Assembly: GCA_023667365.1 (NCBI GenBank)
Contig: JAMPAG010000002.1
Span: 124,653-159,809, forward strand
Length of the DNA stretch: 35,157 nt
Direction of reading: 5' to 3'
Source: a bacterium
Lineage (GTDB): Bacteria; Bacillota; Clostridia; Lachnospirales; Lachnospiraceae
Shown here: piece after piece, positions 1-9,316 of the stretch
Layout of the letters: the number at the start of each line of letters is the position of its first letter
How positions within the stretch are numbered: position 1 is the first letter of the stretch
Translations under genes and position numbers: made by a program
Notes under the pieces: generated by a model
The model's input: the letters and a program-made list of their open reading frames with translations, nothing else
Databases searched by the model: none
What the model was told of the DNA's origin: nothing

Positions 1-2
1 AG

Positions 3-2252
3 GAGCAATACCGCCAGGAGGAAGAACAGCGCAGACTGGCGGAAATCGAAATGCGCCGCAGGGCGGCGGAAGCGCAGCGTCTTGCGCTGGAAAAAGAGAA
101 ACTTGCCGTTGAGCGTGAGCGCATTGCATTAGAGCAGGAGCGTCTGGCAATGCAGGCGGCAGGTCAGAATGCGGGGGCCGGCGGTCCGGAAGAAAGGAAG
201 GAAATCACGTTCGGCGCAGGCAAAGAGCTTGGCTTTGATCCGAATATGGACGCGGAAAGCCTGGTGCGGGATATGGCGGAACGCGCGGCGATGACAACGG
301 CGGAAGGCGGTTATGACCGGATTCTCTCCATGGAGAACGACGGTCAGATCAGTCTGATCGTGCCGGAGCAGTCCCGTGTGGAAAAACAGATCACGGGGCA
401 GCTTAGTATCGAGGAAGTGCTGAAAGAGTGGGAACGCATGAAACGCGCGAGCGATCAGAAGAGCATGGATGACTTAAAGCAGCGCGTGTTACAGCAGACA
501 GGCGAGATGTTTACCGCATTTGACAAGAGCGCGAAATCGGGACTGTTAGAAGGGCTGGAGGACGAGAGCAGCACGCTGTCCAATCTGCCGATCGAGCCGA
601 TCGCGCCGCCGCCGAAGCCGAAAACGGACGCGGAGATTTTTGCGGAGTCCGTACTAAGAGACGACGGATTAGAGGGAGAGGATCTCCCGGAAGTGGAGGA
701 ACTTGCCGAGATTGAGCCTGTTTCCGATACATCGGAATTTGAGGCGTTAGAAAACCTGCCGGAGGAAGAAGAATCGGAGGATGCGTGGGAGGACGATCCG
801 GCGCAGGAGGAGTCCGCGGCATTTGCAGAGAAATCCCCGCAGTTAAATGAGGAAGCGTCCGCGGCGGAATCACAGCCGCAAAAAGAAGCGGCAGCCGCTG
901 ACTTGGATTATGTGGTCGATACCGCGATGATGGGAACGGTGATCGAAGCGCTGGAAGCGCAGGGAATCGGCAGCGGGCAGACGGCACAGAATAGCGGCAC
1001 AATGCAGGACAGCGCGGCAGGAAGCGGCGTGCAGAATAGCGGGAGTACCGGGCAGGATGCGGATCCGATGCGGGAAAATGCGGCGGACGGCGCACACGGG
1101 GAACAGAACGCAGGGGACGCAATGCAGGACAGCGCGGGAAGCGCGGCGCAGAGCGCAGACGCCGTGCAGAAAGACGACGGCGTGACAGAGAGCGGTGCCG
1201 GAGCGGATGAGAACGCCGCGCAGAACGCCGCAGAAGCATCTGCGGCGGACAATGCGGATGGGGCACAGGATACGGATGCCGCGGGGGGGACTGCAGGTGA
1301 ACCGGGCGCGGAGACAAAAGAATTGCAGAGCGCAATCATTGAAGCGGAGCTAGAAGAACGCAATGCAAAGAAGAGCCGACCGGCGCGCAGGGAGCAGGCG
1401 AAGAATGCCGGTTTTGACACGGTGGAAATGCGGAGCGTTGCCGATAAACTGATCGAAAACGCCGAGCGCGAGATCAAGGGGGAGAGCGACCGCTTCGAGC
1501 CGTCAAGGGCGTTGACGGAGGACGAGAAAGAACTGTTCGGCGCGCTCATTCAGACAGACCAGATGAAGAGCCAGATCGCGGCGGCGATCGACAAGATCAG
1601 CCTTGCCGCCTATACCGGCAACGTCATCATTACGGGAGAGAACGGTTCGGGCACGATGACGCTCGCCAAAAATCTGATCAAGAGCGTGCAGATGTCGGAT
1701 CGGAATTTTTCGGGCAGGGTTGCGCGTATTTCGGGTGCGGCGCTAGACAAAAAGAACATTCCCGCCACGCTTTCCAAACTGCGCGGCGGCGCGCTGATCG
1801 TGGAGAAAGCAAACGGCATGAGCGCGGAATCCCTAAAGAAGCTGGCGCAGTACTTAGAGCAGGAGAGCGAAGGGCTCATTGTTATTTTTGAAGATACCAA
1901 AATAGAAATGCGCAAGTGTCTGAATAAAAATCCGGCGATCGAGGAGAATTTTAACGCGCGCATTGATATTAACGCGATGGATAACGACGCGCTTGTCGCC
2001 TACGCGCGGGATTATGCGTATGACTTAGAGTACAGTATTGACGATCTTGGTATTTTGGCGCTCTATACGAGAATCTCCGATCTGCAGACCGGCGACCACA
2101 GCGTCACGCTTGCGGAGGTGCGCGAGATCATTGATGAGGCGGTCTGGAGCGCAAACCGTAAAAATCCGAAACATTTTGTTGATATTTTATCCGGAAAAAG
2201 ATATGATGATGAAGATATGATCATATTGAGAGAGAAAGATTTTATTTGTTAA
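3..2252 (+). CDS. Coiled-coil protein with degenerate AAA-like C-terminal domain (5' partial)
   Basis: The reading frame is open from the window edge, so the true start lies upstream; the first ATG inside the window (51) has no ribosome binding site and sits inside a coiled coil. In order the protein shows a Glu/Arg/Gln-rich heptad helix (about the first 50 residues), a helical acidic region, an Ala/Gln/Asp/Ser low-complexity stretch (bases about 955-1320), and a C-terminal domain of about 250 residues that looks like an AAA ATPase. The P-loop-like motif GENGSGTMT (bases about 1636-1662) lacks the usual Lys, and the Walker-B-like strand ALIVEKA lacks the Asp-Glu pair. It is therefore probably a non-hydrolysing AAA relative, perhaps a scaffold. 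I do not recognise the family. Only 36 bases separate it from glgB, so co-transcription is likely. Confidence 0.8.
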   Translation, partial: EQYRQEEEQRRLAEIEMRRRAAEAQRLALEKEKLAVERERIALEQERLAMQAAGQNAGAGGPEERKEITFGAGKELGFDPNMDAESLVRDMAERAAMTTAEGGYDRILSMENDGQISLIVPEQSRVEKQITGQLSIEEVLKEWERMKRASDQKSMDDLKQRVLQQTGEMFTAFDKSAKSGLLEGLEDESSTLSNLPIEPIAPPPKPKTDAEIFAESVLRDDGLEGEDLPEVEELAEIEPVSDTSEFEALENLPEEEESEDAWEDDPAQEESAAFAEKSPQLNEEASAAESQPQKEAAAADLDYVVDTAMMGTVIEALEAQGIGSGQTAQNSGTMQDSAAGSGVQNSGSTGQDADPMRENAADGAHGEQNAGDAMQDSAGSAAQSADAVQKDDGVTESGAGADENAAQNAAEASAADNADGAQDTDAAGGTAGEPGAETKELQSAIIEAELEERNAKKSRPARREQAKNAGFDTVEMRSVADKLIENAEREIKGESDRFEPSRALTEDEKELFGALIQTDQMKSQIAAAIDKISLAAYTGNVIITGENGSGTMTLAKNLIKSVQMSDRNFSGRVARISGAALDKKNIPATLSKLRGGALIVEKANGMSAESLKKLAQYLEQESEGLIVIFEDTKIEMRKCLNKNPAIEENFNARIDINAMDNDALVAYARDYAYDLEYSIDDLGILALYTRISDLQTGDHSVTLAEVREIIDEAVWSANRKNPKHFVDILSGKRYDDEDMIILREKDFIC

Positions 2253-2288
2253 AAAGAAATTCTTATTTATGGTAAAGGGGGATTTACT

Positions 2289-4265
2289 ATGGCGGAAAGA
2301 AAATCGGCTGCCGCAAAGAAAGCGGACACATCCGGGAAAAGTGCGCGTGATCTGTTGCAGCAGGAGGATGCGGGCAGCGTGTTTATTTCTGACGCGGACA
2401 TGTTTGTATTCGGGAAGGGAACGCACTATGATATTTATAAAAAGCTGGGCGCGCACCCGTGCATAAAGGACGGGGAAGCCGGCGTGTTTTTCGGCGTCTG
2501 GGCGCCTCACGCCGCGGCGGTGCATGTATTTGGGAGCTTTAATGACTGGAATGAGGAAGCGTGCAATATGGAGCGTTTGGGAGACATCGGTATTTACGCG
2601 CTGTTCGTTCCCGGAGTAAAAGCGGGGGATATGTACAAATTTCTTATTTATACGCATGACGGAAGAAAGCTTTATAAAGCAGATCCTTATGCGAACTACG
2701 CGGAGCTGAGACCGGGAACGGCGTCGAAGGTCACCGACCTTTCCAAACTGAAATGGACGGATGCCGCATGGATGGAGGAGCGCGCGCAGAAGAATCCGTA
2801 CAAAGAGCCGATGGCGGTCTATGAGTGCCATGTCGGTTCCTTTATGAAGCATCCGAACGGGACGGAGGACGGTTTTTATAATTACCGCGAGTTTACGGAA
2901 CGTATCGTGGAATATCTCAAGGAAATGAAATATACGCATGTGGAACTGATGGGAATTGCGGAGCATCCGTTTGACGGTTCGTGGGGGTATCAGGTGACGG
3001 GGTATTTCGCGCCGACCGCACGCTATGGAACGCCTGAGGATTTTCAGTATCTTGTCAATACGCTGCACCGCAATAAGATCGGCGTGATCTTAGACTGGGT
3101 TCCCGCGCATTTCCCCAGGGATGCGCACGGGCTGGCGGATTTTGACGGCGAGGCGCTTTACGAATATCCCGATCCGCGGATGGGCGAGCACCCCGACTGG
3201 GGAACGAAGATTTTTAATTACGCAAAGAATGAGGTGCGCAATTTCCTGATCGCAAACGCGTTGTTCTGGATCAAGGAGTTCCACGTGGACGGTCTGCGCG
3301 TGGATGCGGTCGCTTCCATGCTGTATCTGGATTACGGCAAGAGCAGCGGCAACTGGGTGCCGAATAAATTCGGCGGGCATGAAAACCTGGACGCGATTGA
3401 GTTCTTCAAGCATCTCAATTCCGTGGTTAAGGGCTTAAATAACGGCGCGGTCACGATCGCGGAAGAATCGACGGCATGGCCGAAGGTGACGGCGTCGCCG
3501 GAGGATGACGGACTTGGTTTCACGTTTAAGTGGAACATGGGCTGGATGCATGATTTTTGCGATTATATGAAGCTGGATCCTCTTTTCCGCAAAAACAATC
3601 ATCACAAGATGACGTTTGCGATGAGCTATAATAATTCGGAAAAATATATCCTGCCGCTCTCGCATGACGAGGTCGTTCATCTGAAATGTTCCATGGTCAA
3701 TAAGATGCCGGGCTATCAGGTTGACAAGTATGCGAATCTGCGCGTCGGGTATACGTATATGTTCGGACATGCGGGAAAGAAGCTGCTCTTTATGGGGCAG
3801 GATTTTGCACAGGAGCGCGAGTGGAGCGAGGCGAGGGAGCTTGACTGGTATCTGCTTGAGAATCCGCTCAACAGAGGGATGCAGGAATATATGAAAGAAT
3901 TGCTCAGGCTGTACCGCAAGTATCCGTGCTTATACGAGATCGACCATGACTGGGCAGGCTTTGAGTGGATCAACGCGAACGACGGCGACAGGAGTATTTA
4001 CAGCTTCTTTAGAAAAGGAAGCGAAAATAAGAACCGTCTGCTGTTTGTGCTGAACATGACGCCCATGGTGCGCGAGGATTTCCGTCTCGGCGTACCGCAG
4101 AAGAAAAAGTATAAACTGCTCTTAAACAGCGATGAGACGCGTTTCGGCGGCAACGGCAGCGTGATACCGGCGGAGATCAAGGCGGAGGCGGCGCCTTGTG
4201 ACAGCAGGGATTATTCGATCGCGTTTTCACTCCCGCCGTACGGCGCGGCAGTCTTTGTCTTTTAG
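2289..4265 (+). CDS. glgB: 1,4-alpha-glucan branching enzyme
   Basis: GlgB cuts an alpha-1,4-glucan chain and rejoins it through an alpha-1,6 bond, making branches during cytosolic glycogen synthesis. The 658 residues show an N-terminal CBM48 domain (about 65-150, with VFGSFNDWN) and a GH13 barrel carrying all four signature regions: DWVPAHF (about 268-274), GLRVDAV with the catalytic Asp near 338, AEEST with the acid/base Glu near 391, and LSHDEV near 456-461. The strand GFTFKWNMGWMHD is typical of branching enzymes. The length fits GlgB forms without the extra N-terminal module of enterobacteria. The start at 2289 has the purine-rich TAAAGGGGG just upstream. No other glycogen gene is nearby. 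A terminator follows at 4322-4359. Confidence 0.96.
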   Translation: MAERKSAAAKKADTSGKSARDLLQQEDAGSVFISDADMFVFGKGTHYDIYKKLGAHPCIKDGEAGVFFGVWAPHAAAVHVFGSFNDWNEEACNMERLGDIGIYALFVPGVKAGDMYKFLIYTHDGRKLYKADPYANYAELRPGTASKVTDLSKLKWTDAAWMEERAQKNPYKEPMAVYECHVGSFMKHPNGTEDGFYNYREFTERIVEYLKEMKYTHVELMGIAEHPFDGSWGYQVTGYFAPTARYGTPEDFQYLVNTLHRNKIGVILDWVPAHFPRDAHGLADFDGEALYEYPDPRMGEHPDWGTKIFNYAKNEVRNFLIANALFWIKEFHVDGLRVDAVASMLYLDYGKSSGNWVPNKFGGHENLDAIEFFKHLNSVVKGLNNGAVTIAEESTAWPKVTASPEDDGLGFTFKWNMGWMHDFCDYMKLDPLFRKNNHHKMTFAMSYNNSEKYILPLSHDEVVHLKCSMVNKMPGYQVDKYANLRVGYTYMFGHAGKKLLFMGQDFAQEREWSEARELDWYLLENPLNRGMQEYMKELLRLYRKYPCLYEIDHDWAGFEWINANDGDRSIYSFFRKGSENKNRLLFVLNMTPMVREDFRLGVPQKKKYKLLLNSDETRFGGNGSVIPAEIKAEAAPCDSRDYSIAFSLPPYGAAVFVF

Positions 4266-4293
4266 GCAAAATCACAAAATCCCGGCCGCAGGG

Positions 4294-4321
4294 TAAAGAA
4301 ATAGGCAAAATGAACCGAAAT
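4294..4321 (+). promoter_or_regulatory. Candidate sigma-D (flagellar) promoter for the DUF6240-hag-fliS operon
   Basis: TAAA at 4294-4297 is followed after 16 bases by ACCGAAAT at 4314-4321. That matches 6 of 8 positions of the Bacillus SigD -10 element GCCGATAT, with the spacer one base longer than the usual 15. The start point would fall near 4328, inside the left arm of the glgB terminator, so transcripts from here would not form that hairpin. The match is by eye and imperfect. Confidence 0.35.
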
Positions 4322-4359
4322 AAAAGGTGAGCGCAAGGAATGCGTTCACCTTTTTTCTT
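4322..4359 (+). terminator. Rho-independent terminator of glgB
   Basis: AAGGTGAGCGCA (4324-4335) pairs with TGCGTTCACCTT (4341-4352) through one G-T wobble, with a 5-base loop, followed by a T-rich tail (4351-4359). It ends the transcript that includes glgB. It also argues against a start codon at 4340 for the next gene, because that ATG lies in the loop and right arm. Confidence 0.85.
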
Positions 4360-4420
4360 AAAGGAAAAACGAGGATGCGGCACAGAAAAGAGGAAGCCGC
4401 GGAAAAGAGACGGAGTGGCT

Positions 4421-7400
4421 ATGAACGTACAGCTTGAAGGAATCGGGCAGGGAAACGTCATAGACAACAGCAGGACAATTTCATACGGTGCCGCGAGGAC
4501 GTCCGGGACGGATGCTCCGAGCGGATATACATTGGACATTTCTGGTGCAGTTATGGATAACTCGGCTTATGCAGGTCATGGAAGGACCACAGAAGACATC
4601 GTGTGCGATGCAATGACGACGGAAGCGGCGTTGCAGAGTCAATATCTGACCGTGATGTCCAATTCTGTGTCCGGGGAAGATTTTGAAAAGCTGACCGAGG
4701 ACGGATTTAAGCCGTGTGAGACCGATGTGGAGACAGCGGTCACTGTTGTCGATGAGATCAAGGCGGTCCTTGCCGAAGCGGGAACCGTAATAAGCGGATA
4801 TAATGACGACATTGCGCCGGAGGTGTTAGAAGAGATTACCGGCAGTGCGGCGCGGGCGCAGGAGATCACAAAGGCGTTTCACGAAAATGACATACCTGTC
4901 ACAGAAGAAAACGTGCGGGATGTGATGGATGCGGTCGAAAGGAGCAGAGAGCTCACGGAGCCGGCTGACGGCACGGTCATATACATGGTACGGCAGGAAA
5001 TGGAGCCGACCGTGGATGATCTGTATCGCGCGCAGCACAGCGGCTCGGCGGACGGCGGGAAGCAGAGCTATGGTTATTATGACCAGAACGGAAGCGGCTA
5101 TTATGCAAAGCGCGCGCAGGAATACGACTGGGACGCGCTTGAGGAGCAGATCGAGAGCGTGATCCGTAAGGCGGGACTTGCCGTAAATGAACAGAGCATT
5201 GCACAGGCGCGTTTTCTCGTAGAAGAGGGCGTGCCGTTGACGGAGAGAAGTCTGAACCGTCTGGCGAGTCTGAAAGGGCTGAGCTATCCGATCGGCGAGG
5301 ATCAGGTCATTCGTGCGGCGGCGGCGGCGATCGCGGACGGAAAAGAAGCGGGTCAGGCGGATGTAACCGGCAGGGGAAGCGCGTGGCAGCAGGCGGTATA
5401 CTGGAAAGAGCAGGCGGCGCGCGTGAGCGGCGAGGCGTTGGAGGAAGCCGCAAGGCGCGGCGAGCCGCAGGATCTACGGCATCTGTGTGCCGTACAGGAC
5501 GAGATCGATGCGCAGGCGGGTGCGACGGCAGGCGGCGCCGGGCAGGCAGGAAACGCGGTCGGTGTGACAGACGCGGCGGACGTTTCACAGACGCAGACGG
5601 CAGGCGGTGCAGGAAATGCGGCGGACGCTTTACAGACGCAGACGGCTGGTAATGTGGGAAATGCGGCGGATGTTTTACAGACCGGCGAAGCGGCGCAAAA
5701 CGCAGAGATAGAAGAACTCAGCGCAAGACGGCAGTTGGAAGAATTGCGTCTGCAAATGACGATCACAGCGAACTATACCCTGATCAAAAAGGGATTTGCA
5801 TTGGATACGACAGAACTGTCACAATTGGTAGAACAATTGCGGGCAGCGGAAAGCGAAAGACGCCAGAAATTGTTCGGCGGCGAAAGCGTTGCGGAGAATG
5901 AGAGACGTGAGAGTCTCTTTACCGAGACGGTACAGGCGAGAGAAAAGCTGTATATGGCGCCGGCAGCGTTCGTCGGGCGGATCGCGCAGGCAGAGAGCGC
6001 GTGGACGTTCCGGTATGCGGCGGACGAGGCAGAACGGCTAAGGAACGCTTATGAGCAGGCGGGCGGGCGCTATGAGACGATGATGACGCAGCCGCGTGGC
6101 GATCTTGGCGATTCCATCCGCAAAGCGTTCCGCAATGTGGATGATATTCTGCGGGATATGGATCTTGAGGCAAGTGAAGAAAACCGCAGGGCGGTGCGGA
6201 TTCTCGGTTATAACCGGATGGAGATCACAAGAGAACAGATTGACCGTGTGAAGGCGGCGGATGCAAGTGTACAGCGTGTTGTCGATAAACTGACGCCCGC
6301 GTCAGTTCTTAATATGATCCGCGAAGGGAAAAATCCGTTAGAAATGTCGGTGCCGGAGCTTGAGGATTATCTGAGCAGCGCGGATAGGGAAGCGGCGTCC
6401 AGGCAGGAAAAATTCAGTGAGTATCTGTATAAGCTGGAGCGTGCGGATGAGATCACGCAGGAGGAAAAGGAATCCTATATCGGTATTTATCGTCTTTTCC
6501 GTCAGATTGAAAAAAGTGACGGAGCTGTCATTGGAAGCCTTGTGAATCAGAATGCAGAGCTGACGATGCGAAATTTGTTGTCCGCGGTGCGCACAGGGAA
6601 GCAGAAAGGGCTTGATCTTACGGTGAGCGACAATTACGGCGCGCTGCGTGAGATCGCGAGAACGGATATTACCATTGACCGGCAGATCATGAGCGCATAT
6701 GAGGAGCAGGTGTGCAGAAGCATTTACGATTCGCTGGAGCCGGCGGCGCTTCATGAAATGGATCTGAATGAGAATCCGACGATGGAGCAGCTTTTGGCAG
6801 GACTCCGCGCGGCGCAGGCGGAGAATGATGTGAAGGAAAAGACCGAGGCGCAGGAGCGGCAGTACCGCGGCGAACAGCTTTCCGGGATCCGGGAGGCTGC
6901 GGAGATCGGTGAGGAGCAGATCCGTTTTCTTTTAGATGCAAAACAGCCGGTCAGCGTGAATCATCTGGCGGCAGCGCAGGCGATGAGAAGAAACCGCAAC
7001 GGGGCGTTTGCCAGGTTGTATGAGCTTTCGGACGATACGGCGCACGCGGAGACGTCGGAAGAGGCGCGGCGGAGTTTCCGGCAGGCGGCGGAAGAATTAA
7101 GGGACGGCCTGACGGACCCGGACGCGGCGGGAGCGGCGTATCGGGCATTTGCGGAAGCAGGCATGGAGCTTCTGGAGCAGCAGAGCCTTGCGGACGGATC
7201 CTATGTGGATGTGAAGGCGTATCAGTTGATCGGTAAGCAGTTGTCGCTGGCGGTGGGGATGACGCGTGAGGAGCAGTACCACATACCGGTAGAGATCGAC
7301 GGACAGGTGACGGCGCTCACCGTGAAGATCCGGCACGGAGAAGACGTGCAGGGACGGGTTGCGGTCGCAATGGAACATGAAAGCTTCGGTAAGGCGGGTG

Positions 7401-7711
7401 CGGAACTGGAAATGACATCTGCGTCAGATGTGTCCGGCTATCTCGCCTACGGTTCCCAAGGCGGGGAACAAGTATTGGCAGCGCTGGAAGAGCGCTTTCG
7501 AGAACGGCTTGCGGGCGAGGGACTTACCCTGCAGGCGTTCCATTCCATATACAGCAGTGAAGTAAATCCTGACAATATTGTCAGTCACAGTACGAAACAA
7601 AGCGGGCAGCAGACACAGGTGCGCACATCCGTCCTGTATACGGTGGCGAGAAGTTTTGTTGCGGCAATGCAGGATACGGCAGTCGGTAGAAAGGAGCAGA
7701 ATGAAGTATGA
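4421..7711 (+). CDS. DUF6240-like flagellar-operon protein with FliK-like C-terminus
   Basis: From memory this resembles large Lachnospiraceae proteins labelled DUF6240 that precede flagellin; that label is unverified. The start at 4421 (1096 residues) is preferred because GGAG lies 5 bases upstream and an in-frame ATG at 4340 is buried in the glgB terminator. The protein is mostly helical with repeated short motifs of the type LTPASVLNMIREGKNPLEMS and RILGYNRMEIT. An Ala/Gln/Thr-rich repeat lies at bases 5573-5680. The last 130 residues change character: beta-rich segments (IPVEIDGQVTALTVKI, then GRVAVAME) followed by a helix and GLTLQAFHS. That resembles the C-terminal export-switch domain of FliK hook-length proteins. 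Its stop overlaps the flagellin start (ATGA), so translation is probably coupled. Likely role: hook/filament assembly, by inference. Confidence 0.8.
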   Translation: MNVQLEGIGQGNVIDNSRTISYGAARTSGTDAPSGYTLDISGAVMDNSAYAGHGRTTEDIVCDAMTTEAALQSQYLTVMSNSVSGEDFEKLTEDGFKPCETDVETAVTVVDEIKAVLAEAGTVISGYNDDIAPEVLEEITGSAARAQEITKAFHENDIPVTEENVRDVMDAVERSRELTEPADGTVIYMVRQEMEPTVDDLYRAQHSGSADGGKQSYGYYDQNGSGYYAKRAQEYDWDALEEQIESVIRKAGLAVNEQSIAQARFLVEEGVPLTERSLNRLASLKGLSYPIGEDQVIRAAAAAIADGKEAGQADVTGRGSAWQQAVYWKEQAARVSGEALEEAARRGEPQDLRHLCAVQDEIDAQAGATAGGAGQAGNAVGVTDAADVSQTQTAGGAGNAADALQTQTAGNVGNAADVLQTGEAAQNAEIEELSARRQLEELRLQMTITANYTLIKKGFALDTTELSQLVEQLRAAESERRQKLFGGESVAENERRESLFTETVQAREKLYMAPAAFVGRIAQAESAWTFRYAADEAERLRNAYEQAGGRYETMMTQPRGDLGDSIRKAFRNVDDILRDMDLEASEENRRAVRILGYNRMEITREQIDRVKAADASVQRVVDKLTPASVLNMIREGKNPLEMSVPELEDYLSSADREAASRQEKFSEYLYKLERADEITQEEKESYIGIYRLFRQIEKSDGAVIGSLVNQNAELTMRNLLSAVRTGKQKGLDLTVSDNYGALREIARTDITIDRQIMSAYEEQVCRSIYDSLEPAALHEMDLNENPTMEQLLAGLRAAQAENDVKEKTEAQERQYRGEQLSGIREAAEIGEEQIRFLLDAKQPVSVNHLAAAQAMRRNRNGAFARLYELSDDTAHAETSEEARRSFRQAAEELRDGLTDPDAAGAAYRAFAEAGMELLEQQSLADGSYVDVKAYQLIGKQLSLAVGMTREEQYHIPVEIDGQVTALTVKIRHGEDVQGRVAVAMEHESFGKAGAELEMTSASDVSGYLAYGSQGGEQVLAALEERFRERLAGEGLTLQAFHSIYSSEVNPDNIVSHSTKQSGQQTQVRTSVLYTVARSFVAAMQDTAVGRKEQNEV
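5573..5680 (+). repeat. 45-bp in-frame tandem repeat in the DUF6240-like gene
   Basis: GCGGCGGAC recurs at 5573, 5618 and 5663, exactly 45 bases apart, giving about 2.4 copies of a 15-residue unit such as AADALQTQTAG. It encodes a flexible Ala/Gln/Thr linker. The period is a multiple of three, so copy-number change would keep the frame. Confidence 0.8.
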
Positions 7712-8844
7712 AGATCAATTATAATTTACAGGCAATGGGCGCGCAGAGCGCATTAAAGAAGAATGAGGCAAAGCTGTCGGCATCGACGCAGCGTCTTTCT
7801 TCCGGCTACAAGATCAATCAGGCGAAGGATAATCCCGCGAGCATGGCGATCAGCAAAAAGATGAGGCTGCAGATCAAGGGACTGACGCAGGCAGGGGACA
7901 ATATCGTAAACGGAATTTCCGTGTGCGAGACAGCGGACGGTACGCTTGCGGAAGTACATGATATGCTTCAGAGAATGAAAGAGCTGGCGGTGAAAGCGGC
8001 GAACGGAACAAATACAACTGCGGACCGCGAGTCGATCGAGTGTGAAATGAAGCTGTTAAAGGAAGAGGTTACGCGAATTGCGACACAGACCGATTTCAAT
8101 GATATGACGCTGATCGACGGAACGTTTGATCTGCGCGGCTATGCGAATGAGCTTGGCGTGAAGGTGACGGAGTACAGCGACGAGGTGCCGCTTGGAAAAT
8201 ATACGATCGTGGTCGAGTCGATCGGGGACGAGACGACGGAGCCGGTTACGGATGCGAAGGTATCGCTGGATAAGACCAACGTAGATGCGCAGGCGGGTAG
8301 CCAGCAGTTTGTAAATGAGGCGAGGGTGACGACGGAGGGGAATAAGGTCACGATCACAGATAATAAAGGAAAGACAATCACCCTTGAGCTTGACCAGAAT
8401 ACTTACGCGGGAGGCGCCAATAAATCGGTTGAGCTGGATCTGATGGGAATCGGCGGATACGCGGTGCAGGTCGGCGTGAACGAGGGGCAGCTGCTTGATA
8501 TGAGACTGCCGACCGTTTCCTTAAAAACGCTTGGGATCGAAGATGTCGGGATCAGCACTCAGCCAAAGGCGCGCGAGGCGATGGATACGCTCAGTGAAGC
8601 GATTGATAAGGTATCGCTGATCCGCGGTCGTATCGGTGCATACCAGAACCGGCTTGAGCACGCGGGGGCAAGCGTTGACGCGACGACGGAAAATATGACG
8701 GCGGCGCTGTCCAGAATTGAGGATCTCGATATGGCGGAGGAAATGGTGGATTATACCATCACGCAGGTTCTTGTGCAGGCGGGAACAAGTATGCTGACGC
8801 AGGCGAACAGCCAGCCTGAACAGGCGCTTCAATTGCTGCAGTAA
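7708..8844 (+). CDS. hag: Flagellin
   Basis: This is the flagellar filament subunit, exported through the flagellar secretion system and polymerised outside the cell. The 378 residues show the N-terminal D0/D1 region (MKINYNLQA, then QRLSSGYKINQAKDNPA at about 28-44), a short variable middle (about 140-265), and the C-terminal D1/D0 helices ending in ALQLLQ, the expected terminus. The TLR5-type helix LQRMKELAVKAANG lies at 87-100, keeping the Arg and the LAV core. Two Cys residues (73 and 112) are unusual, because flagellins normally have none. AAGGAG at 7691-7696 serves the ATG at 7708, whose first bases overlap the stop of the preceding gene. fliS follows 19 bases downstream. Confidence 0.97.
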   Translation: MKINYNLQAMGAQSALKKNEAKLSASTQRLSSGYKINQAKDNPASMAISKKMRLQIKGLTQAGDNIVNGISVCETADGTLAEVHDMLQRMKELAVKAANGTNTTADRESIECEMKLLKEEVTRIATQTDFNDMTLIDGTFDLRGYANELGVKVTEYSDEVPLGKYTIVVESIGDETTEPVTDAKVSLDKTNVDAQAGSQQFVNEARVTTEGNKVTITDNKGKTITLELDQNTYAGGANKSVELDLMGIGGYAVQVGVNEGQLLDMRLPTVSLKTLGIEDVGISTQPKAREAMDTLSEAIDKVSLIRGRIGAYQNRLEHAGASVDATTENMTAALSRIEDLDMAEEMVDYTITQVLVQAGTSMLTQANSQPEQALQLLQ

Positions 8845-8863
8845 TCGGGAAGGAGCGTTATAG

Positions 8864-9316
8864 ATGCAGGACACATTAAAAAAGGATTTTACCCTGCGGA
8901 TTGCGCAGGCGAATCGCACGCAGCTCACCGTGATTATTTTTGAGATCTGCCTTTCCTATCTTGAGGCAGCGATCGAGGGAACGGACAGGGAGGAGAATAT
9001 CGCAAGGGCAAGAGCGTGTGTGGATGAACTCAAAGAGTCGCTTAATTTTGAGTATGAACTTTCGGGGCCGCTCCTTCATCTTTATATTCATGTGAATAAG
9101 CTGTTGGTGAGAGCGGCGGCAGGAAAGCGGACAGAGCCGCTTGTGGAAGCGCAGTCCATTATGAGCAGACTGCACGATCAGTTCAGCAAAGTCAGCGAGT
9201 CGGACGACAGTATGCCGCTTGTGCAGAACGCGCAGGAAGTGTACGCCGGGTATACCTACGGTAAAAATGACATAAATGTCAATGTGGGAGGCAGTGAAAG
9301 AGGGTTCTTTGCATAG
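8864..9316 (+). CDS. fliS: Flagellar export chaperone FliS
   Basis: FliS binds the C-terminal D0 helix of flagellin in the cytosol and keeps it unpolymerised until export. The 150-residue helical protein follows the FliS pattern: an NRTQLTVIIFE helix near the start (where FliS usually has QLTLMLYDG), then a helix with LKESLNFEYELSG, then LLHLYIHVNKLLVRA. The C-terminal tail is somewhat longer than in the standard 125-130 residue protein. A GAAGGAG-type ribosome binding site lies about 10 bases before the ATG. Position directly after flagellin supports the call. The stop codon falls in the loop of the downstream terminator hairpin. Confidence 0.9.
   Translation: MQDTLKKDFTLRIAQANRTQLTVIIFEICLSYLEAAIEGTDREENIARARACVDELKESLNFEYELSGPLLHLYIHVNKLLVRAAAGKRTEPLVEAQSIMSRLHDQFSKVSESDDSMPLVQNAQEVYAGYTYGKNDINVNVGGSERGFFA

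Noticed and set aside
4340..4420. Upstream ATG at 4340 as start of the DUF6240-like gene
   Set aside because: It lies in the loop/right arm of the glgB terminator and has no ribosome binding site; the added residues are basic and unlike the rest.
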